This document shows, one piece after another, positions 21,361 through 44,155 of a DNA stretch of 64,000 nt. The stretch covers positions 22,078,182 to 22,142,181 of the forward strand of contig NC_066835.1 of the NCBI RefSeq assembly GCF_001640805.2. Direction: 5' to 3'. The notes beneath the pieces are model-generated. The model searched no databases. It saw only the letters and a list, made by a program, of their open reading frames with translations, and was not told where the DNA came from. Within the stretch, counting starts at the first letter, position 1, and the number at the start of each line of letters is the position of its first letter. Made by a program: the position numbers and the translations under genes. Origin of the DNA: Lates calcarifer. Taxonomy: Eukaryota; Chordata; Actinopteri; Centropomidae.

Positions 21361-22942
21361 ATGTCCAGGTTTCAGGAGCTTAAAGCTTCGTTCAAACGGC
21401 GGCTGCTGACTTCGGTTCGCGAAGATCTGTTCGGACATTTGGAGAGAAAAATATCCGAATATAAGAAGGAGATCGACCGCAACAGAAAACTGTTGGATCT
21501 GGTTCCAAACAGCGACTCAAGTCGGCGAGGATCAGGTTGGTTTTCTCTTCTGCACCTTAATAAAAAATAGTTTGGTTCATATTTGGTGCATTTGCTGTCT
21601 AAGAAAATTACTTCATGACAATGATATAAAATCATATAACAATCTAACACAGCCATGTCAAGCTTCAACATAAACTCATGGTTTTCCTCTGTGTGTTTGT
21701 TTTTCAGTGTGTCCTGCAGACGTCCAGCAGGTGTTGGAGACTAAAGAAGAAGTTTTCCCTGAGCAGCAGGAGTGGAGCTCCAGACTGGACCAGCAGGACC
21801 CAGAGCCCCCCCACATTAAAGAAGAACAGGAAGAACTCTGTCTCATTCAGAGACCAGTAGAGGACTGTGGAGGATCAGAATTAGACAGGAAGTTGGATCC
21901 AGACTGGCATCCACATCCAAAGAGTGATGACGAGGAGTCAGACTTTTTTGAACCCGAGAGTGATGATGGTGATAAAGACCACGAGGATCCGAAGAGAAAA
22001 TCATCAAGCTATTCTGTGACTAGTAAAACATTTACAGTGCAGGGAGATTTGAATGCACGCATGAGAGCTGAAACAGGAGAGAAGCATGTTAGTTGCACTT
22101 TGTGTGGTAAATGTTTTACCACAAAAGATGGTCTGAAGTGCCACTTCAAAACTCATGTTGGAGAGAAACCATTAAGTTGCTCAGTCTGTGGGAAAAAATT
22201 TAGACAAAAAGGAAGTCTAAAAACCCACATGTTAACTCACGCAGGGGAGAAACAATTTAACTGCTCTGAGTGTGGTAAAAGAACTGGTAGTAAGAATAAC
22301 CTAAAGAGACACATGAGAATTCACACAGGGGAGAAACCATTCGGCTGCTCAGTCTGTGGTAAGACATTTGCATATAACTCAAGTTTAACAGCCCATATGT
22401 TAACCCACACAGGGGAGAAACCATTTATCTGCTCAGTTTGTGGAAAGAAATTTGCATATAAATCAAATTTAACACAACACATGTTAACACACACTGGGGA
22501 GAAACCATTTAGTTGCTCCGTTTGTGGTAAAAAATGTGCAGATAAATCAACTCTAACAAAACACACGTTAACCCACACTGGGGAAAAACCATTTAGTTGC
22601 TCCATTTGTGGTAAAAGTTTTAGACAAAAAGGAAATCTAACACACCACATGTTAACTCACACAGGGGAGAAGCCATTTAGTTGCTCAGTTTGTGGTAAAA
22701 AATTTGCACATAAATCAAATCTAACAACCCACATGTTAACACACACAGGGGAGAAACCATTAAGTTGCTCAATTTGTGGCAAAAGATTTAGCCGGAAAGG
22801 AACACTGACAGGCCACATGACGCGTCACAAGGGGGAAAAACAATTCAATTGTAGAGTTTGTAACAAAAGATTCAGTTGGCGTAGTCAGCTGAAAAACCAC
22901 AAGTGTGTTAGTGAGTCCTCACAGCCTCATCAGTCAGACTGA
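21361..22942 (+). CDS. C2H2 zinc-finger protein, gene 6
   Basis: Exons 21361-21535 and 21708-22942 (469 codons plus stop). The phase-1 intron is only 172 bases, against roughly 460-1080 in the paralogs. The N-terminal exon reads SVREDLFGHLE where the others have SVRKDL. The linker carries an extra acidic stretch (SDDEESDFFEPESDDGDKD). Nine canonical fingers follow (about 22090-22830). The last unit ends NHKC, with a tail like that of gene 3 (SSQPHQSD). The final fingers and 3' flank are closest to gene 3, so these two share a recent ancestor or have exchanged sequence. Probable nuclear DNA-binding protein. Confidence 0.92.
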
Positions 22943-23763
22943 GGAGAGCAGAGAGGCAGAGCCTCCAGCCAAAAGCTCGACTGAACAGATGGAAACAGAA
23001 GCTGGTGGAGTGGCCCACGTAGTTGCTCAGAAGAGAAATCTGAAACACCACGTATCACTTCACACAGAGGAGACGTGAATCATTAGCAGTGTTTGTGGCT
23101 TAAGAATTGGCCGTTCAGAAACATGAGTGTGTTGTCAAGAGGAGTAATTCTGTCGACAGACCAATTGATTAATCAGCTAATTGTTGCAACTCCTCTGTGC
23201 AGCTTCTGGTTCAGCTGTGTTCCACTAAAGAATTAAAAACTTAAGGCAACAAGAAAACTTAACTTTGAGTTTAACACAGTTACTTGTAGAAGATTAAGAA
23301 GGGATGTTGCTTTTGATCACAGTGAAGAAACTCAAACCCATATGTTTGTTGATCTTATGATTTTCTAGCCTCATCTGGTTTGTGGTGGTTCCTCTGCAGA
23401 TAACAATAAGACTAAACTAGTATTTTTATCCCGTCTAACTGCTGTCATACCAGAAAATCTAGATGTATCGTGCCCAGGGCCCACAGCAATCATTTAAAAG
23501 ATAAACTTCTTGAAAGACAGCCTTCATCTCAGGCTTTCACTCAAAACAGTTAAATGAGCATCATGATTATTTAAAATTTTCACATTTTTTCGTGGAAAAA
23601 CCTTTAAAAACTTTTAATTTTGTAGCTGGAGATTGAAGTGCCTATGAAATGTAATTAGTTCTTTTTCATGGAAATATTTTTTCATATTTTAGTCAAATAA
23701 AAGTCTAAAATGAACATTAGTGTCTGTGTTTCTTTAAAAGTTCCTCTTCCTGGACATTATATC
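22943..23763 (+). other. 3' flank of zinc-finger gene 6
   Basis: No gene seen. The first 200 bases match the gene 3 flank. AATAAA is at 23696-23701. Confidence 0.5.
23696..23701 (+). terminator. Poly(A) signal AATAAA, zinc-finger gene 6
   Basis: AATAAA in TTTTAGTCAAATAAAAGTCT. Confidence 0.5.
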
Positions 23764-24114
23764 AAACATCTGCACTGAAACCACCACGTTAGAAAGGTGG
23801 TGTCCGAAACCAGAAAACATAAAATCGGTATGTACACCGGGTACTCACCGCACCGTCGGTCAGAAACTCCTGGATAATCTCCGACTGATAAATCCACATA
23901 AATCGGGTTTTACTCCTCCTGCCCGGACTCCAGAGGCGACGCTGACTTTTTAAAATCCACACTGACCGACGACACCGAGGCTTTGAGACACAGATTTACC
24001 GGAGGCGGGTTTCAAACTGCGCAGGTGTTTTGAGAAACTGTGATTGGATCAAAAGGCGCGTTCGAGATCGACTTTGGTTCACTTCGGCTGTTCATCAAAT
24101 ACATTTAACTCACG
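23764..24114. repeat. Duplicated CCAAT-containing segment, copy 2, with possible minus-strand mini-exon
   Basis: Similar to 13327-13751. On the minus strand CCAAT (24043-24047) lies about 145 bases upstream of an ATG at 23899. Seventeen codons (MWIYQSEIIQEFLTDGA) run to a good donor, GTGAGT, at 23848-23843. This looks like a promoter plus first coding exon, but no partner exon was found. Confidence 0.45.
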
Positions 24115-25130
24115 GTGGGAAAAGCTGCTTTTCCTTTTAAGTATACGAGTGTTCCCCTCAATATGTCTGACTGACTCAGACAAGGATATGATGTTTCTAT
24201 TAGTTTTCTGACTCACATGAAATTTCGGTCATGTATAAAAGGTCGATGTGTTCAGGTGTATGAGGGAAGAGTCAGACATCAGAAAACCTGCCACAGCAAC
24301 ACTTTCAGAGAGATCCTTGTTTTGTTTTTTTGTTTTTCTTTCTGTTTCATTGAGAGTCACAGATTTAAACTTAGAGAAAAACCCAGAAACTGAAAACCAC
24401 TCAATCTGAGTTTGCATCAGATGATTTTCAGTTCAGATCCTTTAATCTTTGAAAATCTTTCAGAACATTGAATCTTCTACAGACCAAAGAAATGATAAAT
24501 CACCTGAATCACGATGAAAACATGATGATTTCCTTTCTCTGCCGATTCGTTAGCTCAGCTGGTGTCTTCATGAACATCAGTTATAATCATCATACCATTA
24601 AACATGACACAAGCTAGGAGAAATTAAAAATACAAACAAAATCAGCGCTTGGGTTTTAGGAAGTTAATTCTGAGCAGCAAACAGCTGATGATTAAAGTAT
24701 GGTAGAATTTACTGCCGTTTCCCTCCAGACAAAAGACCTCACGACTAAGGTTAGAGTCAGTTTCTGAAACCTGAAAATTGGATCCTTTACTTAAGAAGAA
24801 ATGTTAATACCTGTCAAAGCTGGCTCATAAACCACAACAGAGACAGAAAACAACATGAGTCAGCAGCTACAGCTACAAATAACATAGAAGAGGATCAATG
24901 TAAGAGACGACAACAGAAAGAAACCACTGCTATCAACTGGTCTGTTAGAGAGAGTGAGCAGAGCTCACCTGGCCCAGGTGTGGCTCATGCACAAACAGCA
25001 CCTAACGCCCAGGAGGGGTCGTCACATACCAGGGTAAAAACACTATCATCAGTAAAATGCACATGAAGTGTGAAAGGTAGTGCAAAGTGGAACTATTTTA
25101 ACTTGGATGTTGTGTAGTTTAGGCAATAAA
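24115..25130. other. Intergenic sequence between zinc-finger array and piggyBac gene
   Basis: No gene or known repeat was recognised. It is AT-rich with short unrelated open frames only. Confidence 0.4.
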
Positions 25131-25143
25131 AAACATTTTTATT
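25126..25143. terminator. Candidate two-way poly(A) signal
   Basis: AATAAAAAACATTTTTATT reads AATAAA on both strands. The minus-strand signal would end the piggyBac transcript about 310 bases after its stop. Confidence 0.4.
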
Positions 25144-25453
25144 GATTAAACGTGTTTGGTGTCTAAAATCTGAATAATCAGATAAACGTGAACTACAAGT
25201 ATGAAGTACAGCACTGGAGGAAATGTACTTATTGTTCACCGCTGAATTTATGTTGTAATGTAACATCTGGATTTTTAAACTAGATTCTTTCTAAATGTGC
25301 AAACAACTGAAACAGTAAGTAACAGTAAGACAAAAAAGAAAAAAATAACAGAACAATAATAACTGAGGTTTTTGGCTTCTGACATTGTTCTTCCAGGTCT
25401 TGACCCAAAAAATAATATCTACATGTTTTCCTTTTTTTACATCTGTTCAAACA

Positions 25454-27436
25454 TCAGCTGTGCCAGGCCTCAAAGCAGTTCCTGTCTGCGATGAGACAGA
25501 GGGCAACGTCACAGCTTTTACACTTCCAGGGGGTGGACAGATTGACCTGCCTCGTCTGCCTACAGTAGACACAGGTCTTGCGTCCGTACGAGGCCCTCCT
25601 GCTGGGATCAGTTTGGTTAGAGATTGCCACAGGTAAGTGGCTGCCCTGTACCTTGGCAGGAAGGTCCGTAACTGTGACCCCACAGAGCTGGGCTGTCAGC
25701 TCCTCCAGGAAGGCCCGGTAGGTCATGGGCACCTCCTGCTTCTCTCTGCAGAGCTCTTTGTGAAGGAGGAAGCTGTTTGTGGCTGCAATGTCCAGGAAGT
25801 GGTAGAACAATATCCGGTACCAGCGCACACTCTTGTGGTGCTGAGAGTTGTACTGGATCAGCTGGTCGGACAGATCAACGGCTCCCATGTGCTTGTTATA
25901 TTCCATGACAGGCGTCGGGCATGGGATGGATTTGGTGGACCAGCTGCCATCCTGATTCTTGACTCTCCTCTGCACAGTGTTCCCAGAGAACGCCTGGTGG
26001 ATCGTAGAGCAGACTGCCACCTCATGCGTGTCCAGCCACTTCACAAAAACCAGTGGGTCGTCACGGATCCACCTGATGGAGCCTCTGGGATCCTTTTTCT
26101 TTAGAGCATTTGAGTGTGAGCAGGGGCATCCTCTTCTGTTGTCTCTGTATGTGCCACACGCTCCGATATTCAGGCTAAAAAGATCCTTAAAGAGTTTTGG
26201 ACTGGTGTAGAAATCATCCACAAACAGATGAAAGCCACTGCCCAGGTATCCTGACTTTATCAGGGACATGACAGAGTCATATGCAAGTCCAACGCCTGAG
26301 GGAAACTGTGGCTTTCCAGTGTACACAGCAAAGTCCCAGGTGTAGCCATTGCTGCTGTCAGACAAAACAAAGAGTTTGAAACTGCACTTGGTCTGCTTCC
26401 CTTTCGTGTGCTGTGCCGTTCCAGCGTGGGCCATCCTCTCGTCGACTGAAAGGACCTGCCTGGGGTGGTAAAACGCTTTGCAGGCATCTCTGACGGTGTC
26501 CATGAGGGGCTTCAGCCGAAACAGCTGGTCGTGATCTGGCGTCCCCTTCTTTCTGTCATTCTCGACATCTTTCTCTGGATCGCTCATGTGGATGTTCCAA
26601 GATATCGCCCGGTACCTGTCCCGTGCCATGACATTGGCTGGGAAAGGCACGCTGAAAATGCTGTTCTTCTTCCAGTAATCCCGCGTGTTGTTCAGTTTTA
26701 CCAGTGCAAAGAAGAAAGTCAGTCCCACGTACCTGAAAAACTCCTGGATGTTGATGTCAGTCCATGAATACTTCTTGCCCTTCGTGATGTTTCTAGCAGC
26801 TTGTTTGTTGGTGTTTTGACAAACGGTCTGAGCTGCGTCGTTGCTGAAGAACAGTTTGAAAAGGTCCAGCGGTCTGTACATGCTGCTCGAGTTCAGCTGA
26901 TGTCCGGGCGGCCTCGCTGGGATGAACCGTTTGGGATCCGGGCACACGTCTGGATCTCTCTCTGTTCTCCAGGATGTGGCTGAGGCTGCAGGCTGCGGCT
27001 GGGCCTGAAGTGGAGACCTGGATCTTTTTCTGCCCCGGCCTCTTAAAGATCTGGTCTGGTTAGGAGAAGCAACCGGCTCTTCGTCCTGTTGAAAATCATC
27101 ACTGTAAAACAAATGAATAAGATCATATATATCAGAATATGAAAACAGGGGCTGTCATTGCTTGATGCTGCCCCCTCAACCCACCTGCACTGAAACGAAA
27201 AGCCCCCACCTCCCAGCCCTGTGAGAATCAGGCGACCACCAAACAACTACACATGAACACGTTTCTATCTCAAAACCCTGAAAATAAACTTCTCACTCTT
27301 CAGCGGGATCTCGTCCCTCTCGGTAAGACAGCTCATCGTCCGTGAGGAAACTCTCAGCTCCAGACTCTCCATCGTCCTCGCTGTCAACAATAACTTCAGC
27401 GGGCTCGTTCCCGGTGCAGCGCCGCTGTGACGGCAT
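25454..27436 (-). CDS. piggyBac-family transposase (PGBD-like), two exons, apparently intact
   Basis: Exons on the minus strand are 27436-27297 and 27101-25454, joined by a 195-base GT/AG intron (595 codons plus stop). Exon 1 gives an acidic start (MPSQRRCTGNEPAEVIVDSE and on). Exon 2 carries a basic patch (RGRGRKRSRSP) and the DDE-type transposase core. The expected catalytic aspartates are all present: Asp267 (LSVDERM), Asp342 (LFVDDFY), and Asp456 and Asp459 (AVDLSDQ). The spacing is close to that of the insect enzyme (268, 346, 447, 450). A C-terminal cysteine-rich module (CVYC, CKSC, then further Cys, about 557-589) fits the DNA-end-binding finger of the family. No TTAA-flanked terminal inverted repeats were recognised nearby. 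It may therefore be a domesticated gene or a transposon with ends I could not see. Confidence 0.9.
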
Positions 27437-27870
27437 TTTACAAACACAGAGATACTAATAATAATCCTCTGAGTGGAGAAACAACCTTTATCTCTCTGTC
27501 CGTCTTCTCTGCACTCTCCAAAGTAAGTAAACAAATTCTATTTCTTCTTCTTCTTTGCGTTTTTTGGCGGCCAACTGCCTATTGGCTGCAGGAGCCTGAC
27601 ATCACTTCCGGTACATTTCCGTATCAAGAAGTCAAACACATGTGACCAGACCATGTATCCATGGAAACGCCTTAAAACGCCGTTCAACGGCACAAATGAG
27701 AATCAATATTTTATTATTTCAATGTTACCTCATTGCTTTTGAGATCAGAGCTGCCACACATACACCCAGTCAGAAACACGGCCTCTGATTGGCCGACAAG
27801 TCAAGAACGCAGCCTCTGATTGGCGGCATCATGGGGCTGGGAGCGGGCGGCTAGGATGCATGCTAACAAC
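27437..27870 (-). promoter_or_regulatory. Likely promoter of the piggyBac-family gene
   Basis: Upstream of the minus-strand ATG. Contains TATTGGCTGC, ATCACTTCCGG (an ETS-type site) and two TCTGATTGGC boxes (about 27782 and 27812), which are CCAAT boxes on the minus strand. No TATA box is obvious. Confidence 0.4.
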
Positions 27871-29248
27871 AAGAGTTACTGCTTTCATCACGGAGAGTGA
27901 CCTCTGTGTCTTAGATACATAAAAAAATATTGGAACACAATGTCAACTAAGAGTAATTTAAATACAAATATATGAATATTACAAGATATTTTTACCAGCT
28001 GCACTGGAAAAATCATTCAGATCCAATAATTAATTTATGCTAATTAAATCAACAGTGATCTTTGTGAAGAGAAACCGTGTGTCTGTCCAGTGTTCACAGG
28101 ATGGTTTCTCACCTGCAGCAACATGTAACAGCTGCTCTGGTTCTGAAACTCAGTTAAACTGTTCCCCTGAGAGCTGAAGGCCTCAGACACCCTGAGTTCA
28201 TTTCAGTAACAAAACAACAGGAGCACTGGGTTTAAGTTTATTATCTTTATCAAAGTCAGCGCGTCATTTCCTACAAACATAACAGGAAGCAGTTCAAATT
28301 GGAATTACAAAGACGTATTTACATATTTCTGATTTAACTTTAAATAAAAAAGCATACTGTATTATAGTTACACTTCAGCGTTACCCCACAGGTTTCATGC
28401 TTTCACTCTGTGTGAAGGAAATGTGCTTTTTCCAAACCCTTTTTAAATGTCTGATTAAACGATGAAGCTGCGGCGACTGATCTCTGATCAGATCAGGTCG
28501 ATGGTTCTTAAACTGGGTCTGAAACTCCAGTGAAAAACGTTAAACTGAACATATTTGGGTTCTGGACTGTTGATATCAAACATCTGAAGACGTCAGTTTG
28601 GGCTGTGACGAGCATGTTTTATTCTTGACAGAATAATTCATTGAGAAAATAATCATCTGATAATAATCAGGAAATCGATGATGAAAATATTGTTTTGATT
28701 AGTTGCAGCCTTGGACTCAACAGGTTTTGATAATGAATTACTCAAAGTAATTTAAGTTCAATATCCAAACACAGTTTTGATCAACCAGAAAAAACAAACT
28801 GTATTTCCACATTATTATTAATGTGTTTCTCCTCTGGTTCTGCTTTGAAGACAGAAACATGAAGAGGAACTGAAACCTCTGCTCCATCCTGTGTTTTTAG
28901 TATTTAAATGTTTCTGACTCATCAGTTCAGAACCACCGACCACACGAGGAATATTACACTTATTACACTTAAAAACATCTGCACACAACCCCTTTAAAAA
29001 AACTGCTGCCAAATTTAGCTTCAAACATTTGACTTCACACCCTCTTTTTTCACCTTTGCATTTCCTTACACAAAAGTAACAAATTCAATCAGTATAAAAA
29101 ATAAAAAGAATAAAAAACAAAAGTTCCCATTGTTTTTCTTTCTTTTTCCAGACATGGATGAGGAGCGTGCACAAAGGGACAAAGAGCTTCACAAACACAC
29201 AGAAAAGGAAATCAGAGCCAAAGATAAAGATAAAGCAAGTTTCAGATC

Positions 29249-29317
29249 AGTTAAAGGAACAGTTCAACATTTTGAGAAATACACAGTTATTCGCTTCTTG
29301 CTGAGAGATGTTCAGTC
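29249..29317 (+). repeat. Teleost interspersed repeat fragment
   Basis: TTAAAGGAACAGTTCAACAT followed by TTTTGAGAAATACACAGTTATTCG. This is one end of a family whose other orientation is seen at 49090-49257. Confidence 0.5.
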
Positions 29318-30898
29318 ACTATGTGAACAAGACGGTTTCTTAACCTCCTGTAAAACTGCAAACTCTGGACAAGAAAGCAAAAAAGCTTAATTACAAATGT
29401 CTTTCCAAATCTTTTATTTTCTCTGATTGTCAACCTTTGTGTTTTTAAGTTTTGTTGAATTAAACTGGTGAAATCTTAAAGGGGCACACCAACTATTTGT
29501 CTGAATGGCCCTTTATTTTGTGTAGCTTCTACACGGGATTCAAAATCTAAAAAAGATAAGATCATCTCTTCCACATCCACGGCTCAAATCTCTCATCTCA
29601 TCTTTTCTTTTCTGGGTCTGTTTTTGTTTTTAGGAGAAACTGAAGCTACAAGTTCATTCTGTACAATAAAAAAATCTGTGTATATATTTCCATAAATATA
29701 CTGTATCAGGACAGAGAAAATGAAACTATGAGCACAGACTGAGTGAGTGAAGGTGGTTGGTCCAACACAAAATAGAAAATATTAAAAAATGTTTGCACTG
29801 CGAGCCTGACGAGCAACATATTCAGTATTTTTCTTTATTTTTTCTTTTTGTTCTCAAAAGACAAAGAAATAAAAAATTATAAAAAGATGAAAAACAAAAT
29901 ATCTACAGAGTGAACACTTTTTACAAACATTAAATAATCACCCTTCAAAACAAGAACATGATTCTTCTAATTAAAAAAAAAAAAAGAGTGGATAAAGCTG
30001 ACGGACGCCACATGAAGGAGGATCTCTGTGATGCTGTGAAGTGGTTTTTTGTGCAGGGACCAGAGGGATGATGAGTCTTTGAGCAAGGCACTAAAGCTCT
30101 ATCAGTGGCTCTGTGGTTTAATCACCAGAGATAATGATTCACTCTGAGCCTCAGTTTGTCTGTAGTGATGATAACTGATATTAAAAAATGAAACATTGGA
30201 TCTTCTGTTTATCGGTTCATCTGGTTTTCACTGTACATGATGAATTTAACTGAAACCACTGACGGAGATCTGAGTATCTGTCTTTGCTCAGGATCCTCCT
30301 TCAGGCAGCAGCCGTCAGTTCTGATATCAAACATCCAGACTACATGTTTTCTGTTCCTGCTCCCTGCTTGTAGCCTGAGAGCGACTGAGAGCCACAAACG
30401 ACACAAATATACAAACGACTGTGAGCGGAGACGTCAGTAGTGTCGAGGTAAAGCGCTGATTTCAGGAGGAAACGGTTTCTCCTGCTGAGGCTGCACAGCT
30501 CCGCCTGTTGGATTACACACTCTGATTTTAGCTTCATGATTGATAAACTGCTTTATTGCTGAAGTGGAAATCTCCTGACTTGTTCACTGGTGTTCTTTTA
30601 GCTGTGACCGTGCAGCCCTGCAGCGCCACCTGTTGGCTCAAGTGGTTCCGACACAACGAGCGCGGCGACAACCAGCGACAGAAACAAACCGTTTTTTTGT
30701 TTGTTTTAAAGATGATATAAAACCAACTTTTACCTCAGGACCAACAGAAACTTTACACTCTACTCTTCATTCAAACTGTACAATTAAATATTAAAAGGCA
30801 GCACTGTTTCTAAGTGCAGTGTGCTGCTGTGTCTGCATCCAACTTTAGATTTTAGAAATATATTCTTATATATTAGGACGTTATCTTCTAAAGAGATT

Positions 30899-30904
30899 TT
30901 TATT
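30899..30904 (-). terminator. Candidate poly(A) signal of atf6b
   Basis: TTTATT on the + strand, AATAAA on the minus strand, 260 bases past the atf6b stop. It is the first such signal downstream, but others follow. Confidence 0.35.
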
Positions 30905-31163
30905 CATATTTTCAACCTCGAAATCTGAGAGAGGTTGATCTCAGTGACAGTAACAGCTGTGTTTACAGGAGTTAAACCCTCTGGATGCATCTCATGGAGG
31001 GAAAGTGAAGTGTATGTGCCAGAGGAGAAACGTTACCTGCTGTCGGGACGATGAGATTATTTTTAAAGATACCATCTCAAGGTTTGAATGTTCCTTTCTC
31101 TAATCTCCGTGTTTTCTGTTTTCCACCGCCTCTGTTGTCTACCATCACTATGGCAACGCCTCC

Positions 31164-42578
<11,415 letters not shown>

Positions 42579-43060
42579 CGCCACAAAGGCGGTGTGTTTG
42601 GAGACTCAGATAGCGACGTGATAACGGCTAACAGAGACCGAATGCGGCTGCTAGCTTTAGCATTAAGAAGGCTGGCTGATTGAAGGCAGGGATCTCATTT
42701 ATAATTCAAACTACGGGGGTTTTCCTCCGTCGGAAAAGTGATGTTTTTATTCAGTCTCCAGACGATTTATCAGTCTTCCCTTTTGCTTTGCATATGACAG
42801 ACGAGGAAACGTTTTTTTTCCCAGAAAGATAACACCCACTCACAACAGAGCAGCCAATGACAAGAAAGACTGCTGTGACTGACTACAGGAGTGACCAATG
42901 AGATTACTCAGAGAAGCTATCGCGGATGCAGAGGGTTTTAAGGGTGATTCGATCCAATCGGGCTGTCGCATTTTGAGTGACAGGCAGAGTCAGCCAATCA
43001 GTGTGAGGCAATTGCGGATCCGTGTTCAATTGACAGACGTGTCAGCGAATCACAGGTAAC
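42579..43060 (-). promoter_or_regulatory. Likely atf6b promoter with four CCAAT boxes
   Basis: Four CCAAT motifs on the + strand at 42854-42858, 42895-42899, 42954-42958 and 42994-42998, spaced 41, 59 and 40 bases, lie upstream of the minus-strand ATG. They are NF-Y-type sites, which work in both orientations. I saw no full ER stress element (CCAAT-N9-CCACG). Confidence 0.5.
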
Positions 43061-44060
43061 CGGAGCAAAAAACCTGTTTTAGTGAAATCACGTTGATTCG
43101 AGCATTATGAAAATAAAACTACGTTGTGACGGTTTGAAGGCGAAATAATAAAAAGCAGTAGGTTTGTCTACATAAACCAGCCGGCTCCTTGACTTTATAA
43201 AACAGTCTTACCTCTGGGACTTTATTTTTATCCTTTATTTTATGGGATTGTGAGGGGGAAGTTATTACATAACAACAGAGAGGGGTGAGTGAGGACAAGC
43301 TGAAACACTGCCAGCAGCATTAAACCTCTACGTTTGGCTTTGCAGCTTGTTTTTAAATCAATAAAAGTCCGCCTGAGGATGGGACAGGTGGTGTGCACTG
43401 CAGAGTGAAGATTTAATTGGTTGAACAGGGACCTGCAGCCACTTCTGGTCCTTTTGGGTATTTATAAGTGAGAAAAAAAACAGAGCGCCATCTACTGATA
43501 GTTACAGCGAAATGATCATAGGCCATCCATTAATTCTAATGCTTCTGCTCCTACTGCTGCTACTACTACTACTAATAATAACAGTAAACTCAGAGGTGGA
43601 ACAAAGTACGTTTACTCAGTACAGAAAAGCAGTTTTGATGTAGCTGAAAATACTTGTACTTGAATTTTTCCAGTAGTTTCCAGCTACTTGACACTTCAGA
43701 CTGAAATATACTTTTTATTCCACTTTATGTGATGTATACTGTATAATTAGAAATTACATTTTATATTAACATTTTACATGGAAAACAAATGAAAAGCTTT
43801 TAAAGTAAAATGTCTTGCTGTTCCCAGCCTTCTCCAGTTGGTGACCTAGTAAAATAAAATCAGTCAAATCCAGGTGTGTCTCTTTGTTGCATGTCAGATG
43901 TCTGCTCTAAACGTCTCACAAAGTTTGATTAAAACACCTGTCTGTGTGCTCTATAGCACCAACACAGTGTCTGTTGTTGGTGAGAAATACGTTTATCGTA
44001 ACATTCATCGACCACAGAGACAGTGAGATGTGCTGAGGATGTTTATTTTGTTTGAGATAA
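43061..44060. other. Intergenic sequence between atf6b and the Ig receptor cluster
   Basis: Holds a short CTGCTACTACTACTACTAAT microsatellite (about 43553) and, at 43592-43745, a fragment of a common teleost repeat (GTGGAACAAAGTACGTTTAC and ATACTTTTTATTCCACTTTA). No gene was seen. Confidence 0.5.
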
Positions 44061-44065
44061 ATGCG

Positions 44066-44155
44066 TATATAACCGCCCAGTTCCTGTTCTCAGAATAAAG
44101 AGAGGCAGAAGTCAGACATCACTGTGTGATTGGAATCATTTCAGTCTGTGTGAAG
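44066..44155 (+). promoter_or_regulatory. Core promoter and 5' UTR of Ig receptor gene A
   Basis: TATATAA (44066-44072) and the block CCGCCCAGTTCCTGTTCTCA, followed by GAGGCAGAAGTCAGACAT. The same block precedes genes B and C. TTCCTG is an ETS/PU.1-type core, consistent with but not proof of leukocyte expression. Confidence 0.55.

Larger units (their letters stand above)
27871..31160. other. Intergenic sequence; probably includes the atf6b 3' UTR
   Basis: No coding exon was supported. On the minus strand AATAAA signals occur at 30899-30904 and 30552-30557 and at several points further away. The nearest would give atf6b a 3' UTR of about 260 bases. A fragment of a common teleost repeat lies at 29249-29317. 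Confidence 0.4.

Noticed and set aside
24550..24575. TTAGCTCAGCTGGT resembles a tRNA A-box
   Set aside because: No B-box (GGTTCGANTCC) or acceptor-stem pairing at the right distance.
25637..26104. + strand frames opposite the piggyBac gene
   Set aside because: Shadow frames. The minus strand holds the conserved transposase core.
29130..29390. 86-codon + strand frame after a TTTTTCCAG acceptor-like site
   Set aside because: Half of it is a common teleost repeat (29249-29317), and no partner exon or donor was found.
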